From Brachionus manjavacas (Eukaryota > Rotifera > Eurotatoria > Ploima > Brachionidae), in the NCBI GenBank assembly GCA_019054805.1, contig JAHQIY010000007.1, forward strand, positions 3,043,501 to 3,107,500: a DNA stretch of 64,000 bases. Reading direction: 5' to 3'. The translations under genes were made by a program, and so were the position numbers. Under the pieces are notes generated by a model, which worked only from the letters and a program-made list of their open reading frames with translations, was not told the origin of the DNA and searched no databases. Below are positions 43,511 through 55,800 of the stretch, one piece after another; positions within the stretch are counted from its first letter, which is position 1; the number at the start of each line of letters is the position of its first letter.

Positions 43511-46500
43511 TCAAAGTTTGGATTTTGCTAGGATAAATGGCCTAGCCACCTTATTGAAAACTTGATTTTCAGAATTTTGGTTGAACAATGAGCTTTTGGC
43601 AAATTGAAACAATTTTTCATAAACATTACCATCATAAACTCCCAGACTGCTTGCTTCAATTCGAAATTATAAAATTAATTTTTAAATTTTTATTCAAAGT
43701 TTATTATTTGAGTACCTAAATTGGAATCAGTCCATCCAAAAGCATCAACCAAACAAACTGCATTCACACGCACTTTTTTCAACAGTTCGTACAAACGATT
43801 TTGGTGATCCGTCATTTGATTACCATCAATCAACCCAAGCTAGATGAAATAAAATAAATAAACCAATCCATAAAAAAAGAGTCAAAAATACTTTTAAGAA
43901 ATGGTTTGGAAATTTTTCTACTATTCCATAAGTCAAATAAAGCTCGAATAATTCTTCAAGAATAACTTGGTTTTCTGAGCATTCACTCTTTCGATGTTCA
44001 TAAATTCCATTTAGATTCATAAAAATAATAAACAAATTTATGTAAATCTAAAATTATTTTTATTCAAAAATTTGACTTTTTTGTTTGTATTAAAAAATGC
44101 CTTTGCGGTTTCAACCAGAGCGACACTAGAACTATTCCAAGCTTCGAAACGATCTAATTTTTGGTCTTCTATCAAACAAATCATTCGGTTAGATATTTCA
44201 CTGATTTGACTAAATTTTTTCTTAAATTTCTCCATAAATATTTTTCAATTTATTTTACCTTTCATAAAGATTTCTAAAGAGTAGGATATACTTTTCAAAT
44301 CGCTTGAACAAGTCAGATTTTTCAATCTCGTGTAAATTATCTAATTCAAGATGTGGAGAAAAACTCTTTTGTACTGATTTTAGCAAATATCGAGCTGTTT
44401 GAAGGTATAAAACAATATTATCGCCTTCATAAGTACATCCAGCATCAGCTTCTTGAATAACAGGTTGAAGACCTGATGAAGCCGAATATCCATGTCCACC
44501 ACAACAAAGTCTATTCATTTGACCGAATTTTAGGCATTCATCAAACACCATTGCTTTAATTCCAGAGGACAAAGCATGCAACTAGATCATTCTAAGATTA
44601 AGTCTTCAGTCATAAAATTTAATTCAAATTACTTTGGCTAATTCATTCGTTTCTATTTCGGAAAAGTTTTTTGATCTTTTTTTGAATGAATTCAGGATGT
44701 TTCTGAAGTAAATCGTTGCAAAAAAATTTGCATAGCTAGTTGCTAATCCAGGTAATAGTCTGTATTGCTGTGTTTGATAGTCTATTATCTGGGGCTCAAG
44801 TCTATTTTTAAAAAATTTTTAGTTTACAATAATCTTTAAAAAATTTTGTCAAAAACAAAGATTATCTCAGAGTAAATAAATTTTTTTACCTTATTAAATG
44901 TTTTTCATTTTTTTCCTTACAGTATACCAAATTTATGAAAACTGTAAGCTTTTTTTATCTTCAAAAATTCCATTTTAATTTTATTTTCTATTAAAACAGA
45001 ATTTGTGATCAGGTGACCGCGAATTTTATGAATTTTACCTTATTTTGGATTTATATTAATTAAGAAAAGGATCAAGATATATTGCATTTAAAAAAAAAAT
45101 TAAAAAATAGTAAAAAAAACAAAGAGTAATTTTTTCTCACTAACATTTAATTTGAATGCTAGGAAATTTTTTAAATAATAAAAAAAAATCTTTATACACA
45201 AAACTGCAAAAGAAGTTACGATTATGTTTCCCCTTTTTCGAAAGGTAAAATATTAAGGCGTAATATCAATGATTAAATCGTCATATTAAAAAGCACTGAT
45301 TTAGGTATTCGGATATGCTGTAGATAAGAGAACTATTAGTTAAAACATCTTTTAGATTTAATGACTTCATATTATCATGATAATAATAATTATTTTATGA
45401 CTTATCATTTAAAATGTAAACAAACCAAGTTAACTAGTAGGACTCAAAGAAAATTTTTAGAATGCATATTTACCTACTACTACTACCCGTAATATAAATA
45501 AATTAAAATAATTTAAAATAATTTAATTTTCATTAAAAAAAATCAAAAAAATCGTAACATTGATAATTAACCCAAAGATTTCAATTTATTAAAAGTTTAA
45601 TTATTAATTCATAATATCATGATAATAATAATTATTTATTGGTTAATCATCTAAAATGTATATAAACCTAGTTAAGTGGCAAGACTAAAAGTAAATATTA
45701 AATCACTCTTTTTAATATAACAAATTCTTTTTTTGTGATCTTATATCTAGTTTAAAAAAGTGTTTATTAATTTAAAAATAAGTAAGCTAAATTATATGAC
45801 TAACGGACTAAAATATTTAGTTCCAAAATTTTTTTAAATATAGTATAATAAAGTAGTGTATAAAAAAAATGCATATGAAATATTCAAACATTAATTAGAA
45901 TTAAAATAAATCCGATCATTTAAAAAATTCAAATTATGAATATTATAAAATGTAAAAAATGAATATTTCAAAATATATAAAAATGAATATTTCCAAATTT
46001 AAATAGGTTTTAAGTTTTAACAAAAATTTAAATTTAAATTTGAAAGTCAAATTGAAAAATAGAAAGAATCAAACTTATTTGAATTTAACTTTAGTTTATT
46101 TTTTGTAAATAATCCAATTTAAATATCTTAGTATCAAAGGAAATTCGAATTCATCACTACAATTGATTAACAAGGGAGTTAATGAAAAAAAAAAGTAGTT
46201 TTAACTTTCATTTCTTGACCAATATAAGCGAAAAATCAACATTCTAAATAATTTCAAAAATTTAGTACTTTTTTTTTAAGAGAAATCTTTTTAGTCAAAA
46301 TTTCCTATAATCAAAAAAATTAGATCACATTAATAAATATTTTAATAAAGAGTTTATTGATCATTAAAAAAAATTATTTTTAAACTGTCAATTAAAATTC
46401 TAAGTTCAATCTTTAATTAAATAAACACTTTCACAATTCTAATCAAAATTAACAAGCTTAAAACTAAATATTAGTTATCAAATTTTAATCGAAATTTTGT

Positions 46501-47857
46501 ATGTATAATTTTTACTTGACCTTTTTTTTTTTTATTTAAATCGTAGATAGGTTAGTAGAGGGACTTAAAAATGAAGTTTATTTTTCGATTTCTAGATAAT
46601 AAATTTTATCAATTTCTCTTTTGGAATAATAAAGTGAATAAGAATAATTTAGATAAATTCAGTGAAAGATTTAATTTGAAATAAATAAAGTAAATAGTCT
46701 ATCACCCGGTTAGATAATTTTTGATGTTTCTATACTAACCCTGTTGGATCTGCTGTTTGACGCCGGACACAGCTATATCTGATAGCTATGGTAGTGGAAA
46801 TTGATTGCAATAGAGATGCAAACATGCACAAAATACCACGCATGATAAGCATGCATGCATACATCACAATTTCATTTCCTAATCGCTTAAATTCCCCGTT
46901 AGGCAAGACTTGAGCAAATCTCATGAGCATATGGTTTCTCGGAATTTTTACATTGTTAAACTTAACAAATCCATTATCAATCGCTTCGTATGCATGTTTC
47001 TTACCAATGTCTCCAAGTTCGATTCCTGGTATTGGCGAATGATTTTCCAAAGACCTCAATTGAACAACAAATGCGTGTATGCCATAATCTTTTCTATCAA
47101 TAACCAATTTAGCCATAACAATCGCATAATTACAAGTCTTTCCAGCTAAATTTTTGCTAATATTAAAATTTTTTTTATTTTTTTTCATTTTTACATGCTC
47201 CAGGCCAAAACTTTATAGAAGTTAAGTTAGGACTATCAAGTATAAATTCCTCAGTGTCTCTATCATAAGTTGCCGTGGTCTCTAGACCGCGAATAAATGT
47301 TCCATGTCCAATTTCGGTTTGAATATAGGTTCCGAAAACTCCGTTTTCTTTTAGAAATTTGTCCCAGTAAACTTTTTGTTCTGGAGTGCTCCATAGTTCG
47401 AGCGAAATGCTGAACATGGTAAAATGAAGGCCAAATAAATGTTTTTCGGTGCCCATTACTTCCCTTTATATGAATTGATGCTAATTTCAAATAAAAAAAT
47501 AATTTAAAATAAATTTTAATAACCCTATAAGATATGTGTATTCCATGTAATTGGTGACGTTGTGCTCATTGGCGAATTCAATTAATTCCAAGGACTTTTT
47601 TAAAACTAGCTCGTACTTTTGTCCTCTTTCCAAATTTTCAAAGTTTTCGTCATATAATGATTTAATCCGAGAGGCAAGGATGCTTTCTTCAAATATTTTC
47701 CATTATTGAATCCAAATAATTATTTTTTAAAACTACTTAATTCAAGGACTTGTTTGTATCGTTCATCGGACAAGAATAAATTGCGTCCAATAAATGAATT
47801 CAATTCCTGAACTCTTAATCCAGAGCTCTGTCTTTCTCTTTCCAAGTCTTTATTCAT
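43511..47857 (-). CDS. ACOX1: Peroxisomal acyl-CoA oxidase, copy 1 (C-terminal SKL)
   Basis: FAD flavoenzyme for the first step of peroxisomal beta-oxidation (acyl-CoA to trans-2-enoyl-CoA plus H2O2). Ten minus-strand exons: 47857-47737, 47686-47524, 47463-47195, 47145-46740, 44801-44633, 44581-44259, 44209-44101, 44047-43892, 43839-43716 and 43653-43511. They sum to 660 aa, the length of human ACOX1. Blocks seen: GTYIQTEIGHGTFIRGLETT, SPNLTSIKFWPGA, PQIIDYQTQQYRLLPGLA, NRLCCGGHGYSASSGL and CTYEGDNIVLYLQTARYLLK (with the catalytic Glu of the YEGDN block). The C-terminus KSKL is a canonical PTS1. The intron at 44048-44100 starts with GC instead of GT. Exons of 121, 169, 323 and 109 nt equal those of copy 2. 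It is divergent from PHAF1, 422 bp away. Confidence 0.94.
44802..46739 (-). other. Large intron of acyl-CoA oxidase copy 1
   Basis: 1938 bp, far larger than the gene's other introns. Holds a two-copy direct repeat (listed separately) and a short CTACTACTACTAC run at about 45476, like the simple tails of the LINEs here; otherwise AT-rich. Confidence 0.5.
45358..45700. repeat. Two-copy direct repeat inside the oxidase intron
   Basis: About 90 bp present twice, at about 45358-45455 and 45598-45692: both contain ATATCATGATAATAATAATT (first copy with small changes), then ATCATxTAAAATGTAxA, AACC-AGTTAA and GxAAGACTxAAA. The copies have diverged by perhaps 15-20 percent. Origin unknown. Confidence 0.5.
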
Positions 47858-48279
47858 TTAGATAGACTATCAACTTTTAAGTTTTATTTTGGTTAAAAAA
47901 TGTTTATTAAATATTAAAATTTAGCGTGCACTTGTGCATTTTTCTACAAATATGAAGCAATTTGACAGAAAATATGATAAAAATGCTAATTTTATAATTT
48001 AACTATTCATAATAGCTTTGCTTTAATTTAAAATAAAAGAATCAATTTATTTAAAGAAAATTTTTTTAAATTTTAGCCTGAAATAAAACTTACCGAAGAT
48101 AATTTTATTTTTTTGGCTGCAAATAGATAGCAATTTTGCTTTATTTTATATCCAATTTCAAAATAATTGAATTGCGTTTGTTTAAATCGATTAATTTTCA
48201 TAAACGCAATTCGATCATCTTTATTTTATGCTTTAGAAACCAAAATTTTAATTTTAAATAACAATTTTTTAAGTTTAAA
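47858..48279. promoter_or_regulatory. Shared divergent promoter region of ACOX1 copy 1 and PHAF1
   Basis: 422 bp between two start codons pointing away from each other. It must contain both 5' UTRs and promoters. AT-rich without a clear TATA or motif. An approximate inverted repeat of CAATTCGATC / GATTTAAACAAACGCAATT type sequence lies at about 48165-48215 (GAATTGCGTTTGTTTAAATC and ATAAACGCAATTCGATC). Confidence 0.4.
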
Positions 48280-50044
48280 ATGTTAGATTTGGAAATTGTT
48301 CCGGAAAAGTCAATTGCTACAGAAAAATGGCAAATTATTCTAGGTATTTTTAATCAACTTTCAAAATATAATCATGACTGAGATTCTTTTGAACAAGGTA
48401 TGTCGATAAATCAAGTTATTCAAATTTTAAAAAACAATTGCGATTCTGTTAAAAGCGTTCAATTAATTTATAACGATAAAGTATTCAATTCTCAAAAAAA
48501 TGATATCAGCTTAAAATTTTCTTAAAAGGAACCGGTCAGTTCTGACTATATAATTAAGCTTCATTGTGATGGAATTATACTTCATTTCGATTCAACAAAT
48601 CAAAAACTTAAAGTATTTTTTACCTCAAACAAATTTCTAAATATTAAATCTATTTTTGAAGTTAATTGAAATAAATGATTTGAAAAAATTGAAATTAAGA
48701 TATTAGTGAGTAAAATTATAGTCTATTTACAAAAAATAAAATTTACATAAGATTGGGCTATAAATTATTTAAATTTTATGAGATGACAAATTTAATCTAA
48801 TTTTTTTGGCAAAAATTCGTAATCTAAAATAAGTTAATTAACAGTGCAGCTATATTTTGAGTGAAATTTTTTTATCAGTCAGTAAATTCAATATTTTTAT
48901 TAATTTTTTTTAAACTTAAAGTGGAAATTATTTTAATAATTTGCCAACAATTCAGCCTACATTTGATCAAATAACAGAAACTTTTGGAATTTCTTCACCC
49001 GGTATCTATGATGATAATTCAAGTGTAATTTTGCTTCACTTTCCGGGTCTGTTTTTTACATTTAATATTGATTTCCGAGTCGAACCAAAAAACATAAGTC
49101 ATCACTCGGTGCAATCTCTTAATTTTCCCACTGGACGTAAACCATTAGTGAGCAAATTATCTATATACAGTGGTTCATCTCCTAGTACAGCACAGTAATT
49201 CTATTCTATTCAATTTTAAGTTTATCTTAAAATTTTCAAAAGAACGCCTGAAATTCCCTCTTTGTGTTTGAGCAAAGACATAGTTTATTGCTCGAAAATT
49301 ACAGTAATAAGAGACTATAATTTAGCAACAAGACAAGGCTTTTCTAAAGGAATTAGTCTTAATCTATTTACTCAGGGTCTTGGATACCAACTGGACAGAG
49401 AAAACTTCGATGCCGAAATCATGTTCAATGAAACTTGTCAAGTAAGTTAATTTCATGAATTTTGATTGTTTTTTATTGTCACTTAAATTACTTAAATTTT
49501 TTCCATTTTTTTGTTAAGGATGTAATGACTGCTATAGGATCACCGAACTCAGTGTATTATAAGTCAGAAGAAATCAACAAAAATGGAGCTATTCAAAGCG
49601 ATCCAAGTATGGCGAATGATTATTTTTATAACTACAAAATTCTCGGCTTCGATCTTTTATTCAGTACAATTCAAAATCGAGTAATTAAAATTATTTTTCA
49701 TTCAAATTTTCCATGTCATTACAATTTCAATAATTATTTCATGTGTAATTTTGAAATCCCGATTCTTGTGAACCCAGAAACCAACCAAACATTTGTAGTT
49801 ACACCAGCCACTACTGTAAATAGAATAAAATATATAGTCTAATTTTTAAATTTATTTTTTTCAGTTAGAAAAACTTCAAGAAAATTTAAGTATCAAAGCC
49901 CAGCCTGCTATTTTGCATAGATCATCATCCACAAACTCAGTGAATCCGTTTGGACCGGCATTCTTCTACGTTTATGAAGATATTATATTTGAAGTAATGA
50001 CTAATGGCTACATCGCATCAGTCACTATTGCTTGTAATAGATAA
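48280..50044 (+). CDS. PHAF1: PHAF1 (C16orf70/MYTHO, UPF0183) homologue
   Basis: In vertebrates PHAF1 forms a complex with BCAS3 that is recruited to phagophores during autophagy. Eight exons, 48280-48343, 48398-48480, 48529-48612, 48662-48705, 48922-49194, 49243-49441, 49519-49815 and 49865-50044, join in phase to 407 residues (human 422). The start MLDLEIVPEKSIATEKWQII is family-typical. Others: KLHCDGIILHFDSTNQKLK, PTIQPTFDQITETFGISSPG, DVMTAIGSPNSVYYKSEE, NDYFYNYKILGFDLLFS, FPCHYNFNNYFMCNFEIPI, LHRSSSTNSVNPFGPAFFY and FEVMTNGYIASVTI. Four introns are only 48-54 bp. A small 44-nt exon 4 (LIEINDLKKLKLRY) was recognised by homology. An acceptor-like TTTTTTAAG lies 6 bases before the ATG. Confidence 0.94.
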
Positions 50045-50645
50045 AAATTTAAATTAAATAACTTAAATAAATTAAGTTGATTAAATTTGTGAGAAAGAAT
50101 TTTAATTTGTTTTTTTTGGACTATCGTTTTTTTCTTTTTATAAATAAAGTCTCTATAAAACATTTTTGTAAATAAAAATATGGAATATTATTTTCTAATT
50201 TATTTTTATTATTGAAAAAAATTTAACCATTTTTTATCTTTACAAACACAAAAAAGCAAAGACTTTTAATTGTTTTACAAAAAAGTTCATGAAATAAAAT
50301 TAAATATTAAAAACTTAAAAACAAAATATTCAGGTAAATGCAATTAAATTTGAAATCTGAAAAAAATTTGCTGCCAAAATTAAACTGTATTTGTCTAATT
50401 GGCTAGACTATTATTTTTATATATAATAAAAAAATTTTTGGCATTTAAAAATAATCAAATAGATCAAATATTTTAACAATTACTAAACTTATTTATTTTA
50501 GAATTTCAAGGAAGAAAAATTTCTTTCACTTTCAAAAGAAAATTTTGCAAACTAAAAAAAACACGTTATTTAAACTAAGATACTGATTAAGTACCCAGTT
50601 TTTATGAAATATTTTTTACTAGATTAGGAACGATATTTGATTAAG
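50045..50645. other. Intergenic, nothing recognised
   Basis: AT-rich 3' flank of PHAF1. Confidence 0.35.
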
Positions 50646-50770
50646 TTGAAAAGTCTGATGTACTCAGAAACGACTTTTTATTAAAGGCCCAAAAACGGCT
50701 TATTTGTCTAAATGAAGATAAGTGCAAGGTTTTACACATTGGAAACAATAGTCTAACTATTGTTTATTAA
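50646..50770 (+). mobile_element. LINE reverse transcriptase scrap
   Basis: The plus strand reads KSDVLRNDFLLKAQKRLICL and then NEDKCKVLHIGNNS, the segment after the FADD box in CR1-type LINE reverse transcriptases (LQ-DL--L--W---W-L--N--KCKVLHIG). About 40 residues only. Confidence 0.65.
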
Positions 50771-50811
50771 CTTTTAAATTTATTAATCTGCTTAATTTTG
50801 TGATGATTGCA

Positions 50812-51152
50812 ATTTTGATTAAATATGATTTTCCTTCGTGCAAATATCTGGTCTATGCATCCTCTACCTCGTCTAAATCCTGCTTGTTCTTCTCTAAGTA
50901 AAACATCCAAGAAGTTCCTGATTTCTCAGTATTATGCTGCAGAACGCCTTGCTTGCTATTGGTGACAGTGTTATTCCTCGCCAATTGTCACAGATCATTT
51001 TGTTACCTTTCTTAGGGAGCGTGACTATTAGACCCTTTGACCAGTCCTCTGGTATGATTTCTTGTTGCCATATCTTGCTGAAGAGGTATCCCTATTGTCA
51101 TTCTACCGTCAGCTTTCAACATTTTTGCTGTGACTCTTTCAAAACCCGGGCT
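50812..51152 (-). mobile_element. Non-LTR reverse transcriptase fragment, other family
   Basis: The minus strand from about 51150 reads CDNWRGITLSPIASKAF after a KKGNKMI block, then EEQAGFRRGRGCIDQIFARR: the N-WRGITLL--I--K and EEQAGFR-GRSC-DQIF blocks of non-LTR retrotransposon reverse transcriptases. They differ from the CR1-like (NYRPVSLTS) elements elsewhere in the window. Truncated at both ends; GC content is visibly higher than its surroundings. Confidence 0.75.
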
Positions 51153-52829
51153 TTTCTGTTTATTTTCTGTTCTAAATTTATTTTCTATATAAATTTAAAA
51201 ATATTTTTTAATTATTTTAGTTATAATAATGAATACCGCAAAGATAAAAAGCAAAAATAAAAATAAAACAAGAGAAAGACTAAGTTATCACTATTTCTGA
51301 CTACTTAAGTAGACAGCTCACATAAGTTTTACAATCATAAAAGCAAATAATGTTTTTGGAATAATTGAAATAACAGTTAAATTTCAGATTAAGGATTCAG
51401 TTTCAAGAATTTCAAAAAGCTTTTTTCAGACCTCATCTTGAGTTTTGGAGTTTCAATTTGTAGACCGATTTCGAATATTAAAGTTTTGATGAAGTCCAGT
51501 ACAAAAGAACATGAAAAAATGTAAAAAAATGTAAAAAAATGTAAAAAAATTTTTTTTCTAAAATTGAAATTTAAGTTTTGCTAAACTCTACAAATTTAGC
51601 AGACCTTGATATTTGATGCAACTATGAAGATGTTTTTGTTGAGAGCTCAAGAGATCCTGAATAAAGTCTCCCTTATCAATTTTTGTCCATGAATTTCCAC
51701 GTGAGTAACTTGCAACAGTCAAATCTTTCAATTTTCTAGAAGTTTCACTTTTTTAATATTACCATAAATAACTGTATGTTTTTAAATATTGTGAACCCAA
51801 CTTTGTAATACTATATATCTGTTTCACTTTCTTTAAATATACGAACAATAGCTAAAGGAGTTTCATTACTCAAAGTCTATTTAAGTAATAAATAAACAGT
51901 TCAAAAAAAAATGTTGAACTATGTTGCATTTACAGAACTAAGTTTAAACCTTTAGAAAAAAGTTAATTCAATTTTTTTACATTTTTTTCTGTTCTTTTTA
52001 TCATTTTGTAATGAATTTCACATAACCATATCTAAGGGCTTCGATGAAATTAACTAGTTTAATAAAATCAATTGTGATTAAAAATGAACAATTTTTTCAA
52101 TTGGCACATCAATTAAGATCACACGAATTCCAGATAGAAAGATATTAATTTTTTTACAAACAGAGTATCAAGCTTTTGGAATAATCTACCAAAACAATTA
52201 GTCCTACTAAATGACATGAGTCGAAGAAAAAGTCCTATTAAATTTAAAAATTAACAAAAAACTTGACAGACTAAATCTAAAAAGCTATTAAAGTGGAGCC
52301 TAAAACTCCATTTCATGTGTCCACCCACATTATAGCTATTTACTTATTATACTATTATTAAGATAACTGCAATTTTTTTCATAAAAAAGTGAGCAGTATA
52401 TTCCAAATTTATTACAAAGTGAGCATAAAAAATGCTAAAATTCAGCTTTTTAATTAACTGTCTACTTAAAAAATTTATTCAAAAATAATTAGATTCTTCT
52501 TTTGAATTTGATATGAATTATTCTTTTTGTTCCTATCAAACATTCTAGAAAAAAGCTATAAAAAGTAAATACACTTAAAATGTTCATTCAATAAAATTTT
52601 ATTTTATTTTTCCGCCAAATTTAAAAAAAGATTGATTGATTACTTAAACTTTACAAATATTTGTATTTTTATTTTCTAATTGATCGGATGATAAACAATT
52701 CCTATAGCTAAAGGACTTTTTGTTAAATTTATTTGATTTGCTCTCATTAAGTCTTAGCATATTTAAAATTATGATTTTTACTTTTTAATTTAAAGTTATT
52801 TGGTAATTTTTCAGATAAAATTTCAAAAA
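51153..52829. other. Intergenic region upstream of HENMT1
   Basis: No gene seen. At about 51515-51550 the 10-mer ATGTAAAAAA is repeated three times. At 51912-51975 a sequence resembles the right end of the inverted-repeat element at 60.8-61.0 kb. A long frame-broken stretch near 51400-52320 gave no recognisable domain. Confidence 0.4.
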
Positions 52830-55800
52830 ATGACTGATCCTCTGAGTAATTGCGAAGAAATCGACAGTGGACACCACTTTTCATCAGACGATTTATCAAG
52901 TGATCAAAACAAAAGGTTGTGCTTCGATCCTCCACTTTACATTCAACGCTATAATTATGTATCAGGTCTTTTGTTGGACTTCGAATGCAAATCAGTCATG
53001 GACATTGGATGCGCTGAATGTAAACTAATTCACTTGTTGAAGCAAACAAATCAAAATTTAAATTTAATAATTGGCATGGACTTGGATGAGAGTGTTTTAG
53101 AAAAAAATAAATCAAAATTTTCCGACAATCTGGTGGATATGTTCCATTGTCGCGAAAATCCTCTAGATTTATACTTAGTCAAGGGAGACATATCCAAGCC
53201 AGACAAATACTTTTTGGATAAATTTTGTTCCAAAAGTTGCGGACTTGATTTTGTTAGTATGGTTGAAATAATTGAACATATGTATCCCGAAACACTTCAA
53301 GGTGCAATCGAAACCGTATTCATGGAGCTTCGACCGAAATATGTCCTAATTTCGACTCCAAATAGCGAGTTTAATGTGGTTTTTGGAGAAAACAGCAATC
53401 CTTACGACGAAAGAAAAATTGATCAGAAATTTCGTCACTGGGATCATAAATTTGAATGGACTAGAGATGAATTTCAGAAATGGTGTAGAGAAAAAATCCT
53501 TGATGTCTACCAAAATTATAGACTGTATAACAATTCTTTTCAAGGACTAGGTTAGTATTTTTTTTTAATAATTTTCTTTAATATATAGCAAAAATAAATA
53601 AATTTAAATTGCATATTAGTAGCAGTAGTAGAAGTAGTAGTTAAAACGGTTTGGTGCTCTATACCAGCGCAAATTTGCGCTAAGCCATCAAGGCTTCATT
53701 AAGCATTAAGAAGTCCTTTGGATTCAATTTGAATATTTTTTTATCAATTACAGTCTTGAAACTATTTACTGTCCTTGCTAATATTGCTTCTTTTGGATCC
53801 TATTTCGCGGTTCAGCAACACTGTTTGTTAAAAAATGATAACGGTATTGTCCTTTCTTGTTGATCTCTCTTACAAGTTAATGATTATTTGTCCTCCTTAG
53901 ATTAAAGTATAAGATATTTGCAATTTATTTCTTTTACAAAATTTATCATCTCAAATCCATTTATTGTTTTAAACGTGTGTATTAAATCTCCCCTCAATCG
54001 TGGCTGTTCTAGGCTCATCAAACCAAGGATATTAAGTTCCTCCTCATATGACACTTTTAATTATCTTCGTTGGTCTACGTTGCACATTTTCTGATGTCCG
54101 ATCTTAATGAAGGTGACCAGTTACAAATTGTATATTCAAAAAGAAACCAATTTAACTTTAATTATTTAACGACTAATTTTTCGTAAGTTTTTAAACCTTA
54201 AATTTACTAACTATTTTCATTAGAAAATAAATTTAAGAGCCTAAATAATATTTATTCACCAATCGACAAAATACTTCCCTAATTAAGTTTAAAAAAATAA
54301 AAAGTGCAACTAGAAATAAAAAAATAACACTGATTTATTTATATAAGTTGTAACTTTATTTTAATTGTCTTCACTATTTAAGAAAGAAATAAGCAAAAAA
54401 TATTGTAATGAAATCGTGAGTTTCTGAAAACGGACCAAATTTTTCCAAGGAAATGATCTTGACATTCTGACCACTAATTGTATGAGCGAGAATAGCCTAA
54501 GCATTATTGCAGAATAATAATTAGTCACCTAGCTCTTTTTTTTTTAAAGCTCATAGCTGAAAAACTATAAAAAATAACTAAAAGTGTATTTTTTTTTGGA
54601 TATCACTAAAATCCGGATCCGGACACGGATTTACGGACGTCCGGACACGGATTTCATGTGCCTAAAACACGGATCCGGACTTTTTTTTTTTTTAAATCTA
54701 AAACACGGACACGGAAATACCATGTCTAAAAAACGGACACGGACTTACCTTGACTAAAACACGGACACGGATTTTTTAAAAGAAATTTGACAAAGATTTA
54801 AATAAATTGATTATAAAAAAAGTAATTAAATTTATTTAAAAAAAAACACTGTTACCATATAATTTATGGTAAAAAAAATTTTAACTTTATGGTAATAAAT
54901 AAAAAAAATTAGTTATTCGTTTTTAATTTTCTGTCTCGTTTCGGACTTAAATGTTTTTTTTTGTTTTCAACTACACTCATTAGGCTTAAATAACCTTCAT
55001 CTGAAAAACAATTACGATAAATAGAAAAATCAATATTTACAACACCGTCTGGTAAATCTTCTGGTTTAATAAATTGTCTCTAATTATAGATGTCGGTATT
55101 TTAGAAAAAGTCCGTGTCCGTGTTTTAGAAATTTAGAAAAAAATCCGTGTCCGGGTTTTAGACAAGGTAGGTCCGTGTCCGCATTTTAGAAGGTTTTTTA
55201 TCGGTCCGTGTCCGTACTTTAGTCAAATTTTTAATTTGTCCGGATCCGTGTTTTAGGCACATGAAATCCGTGTCCGGACGTCCGTAAATCCGTGTCCGGA
55301 TCCGGATTTTAGTGATAGCCTTTTTTTTGGCAAAATTTTTCAAGTTTAAAAAATTGAAAAAAATAATGCATAACGTTTTGTAGATAACTAAAGTCTCTTC
55401 ATTCATATAAAAAAAAAATATTTATTTTAGAGTTTCGGTCAAAAATGCTTAATCTTATCATAAGGTCTTATCATTTTCTTGAAAACATATGCTTTGTTAA
55501 CAGAAACTCAAGATTTTACTCGTTATAAATAGTTTTACAAGTCCAAAACTAGGTCTTTTGCGTAAAAGTTCATCAAATTCTCTAAAAAATGGTCGGAAGT
55601 TTTAAGGATTATTCCTAATACCATCCAACCGCGGTCAGTGTTTGAGCATAAGCCGGTACTGATACACAATTAATTAATAATTTAAAAAAAAAATATACGT
55701 TTAATATAAAATTAAATTTCTTCCCAAGCAAATTCAAAAAAGAATGTACTGCTTGACCCAAAAGATGTTACACTTATGGAAGTTGAAGATACATAAGGCT

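Noticed and set aside
44210..44258. Apparent 19-nt intron without AG in acyl-CoA oxidase copy 1
   Set aside because: A 49-nt intron ending AAATTTAG at 44210 restores phase and gives an exon of 109 nt, identical to copy 2.
46910..47149. Plus-strand ORF across acyl-CoA oxidase exon
   Set aside because: Antisense of a conserved ACOX exon; no independent coding evidence.
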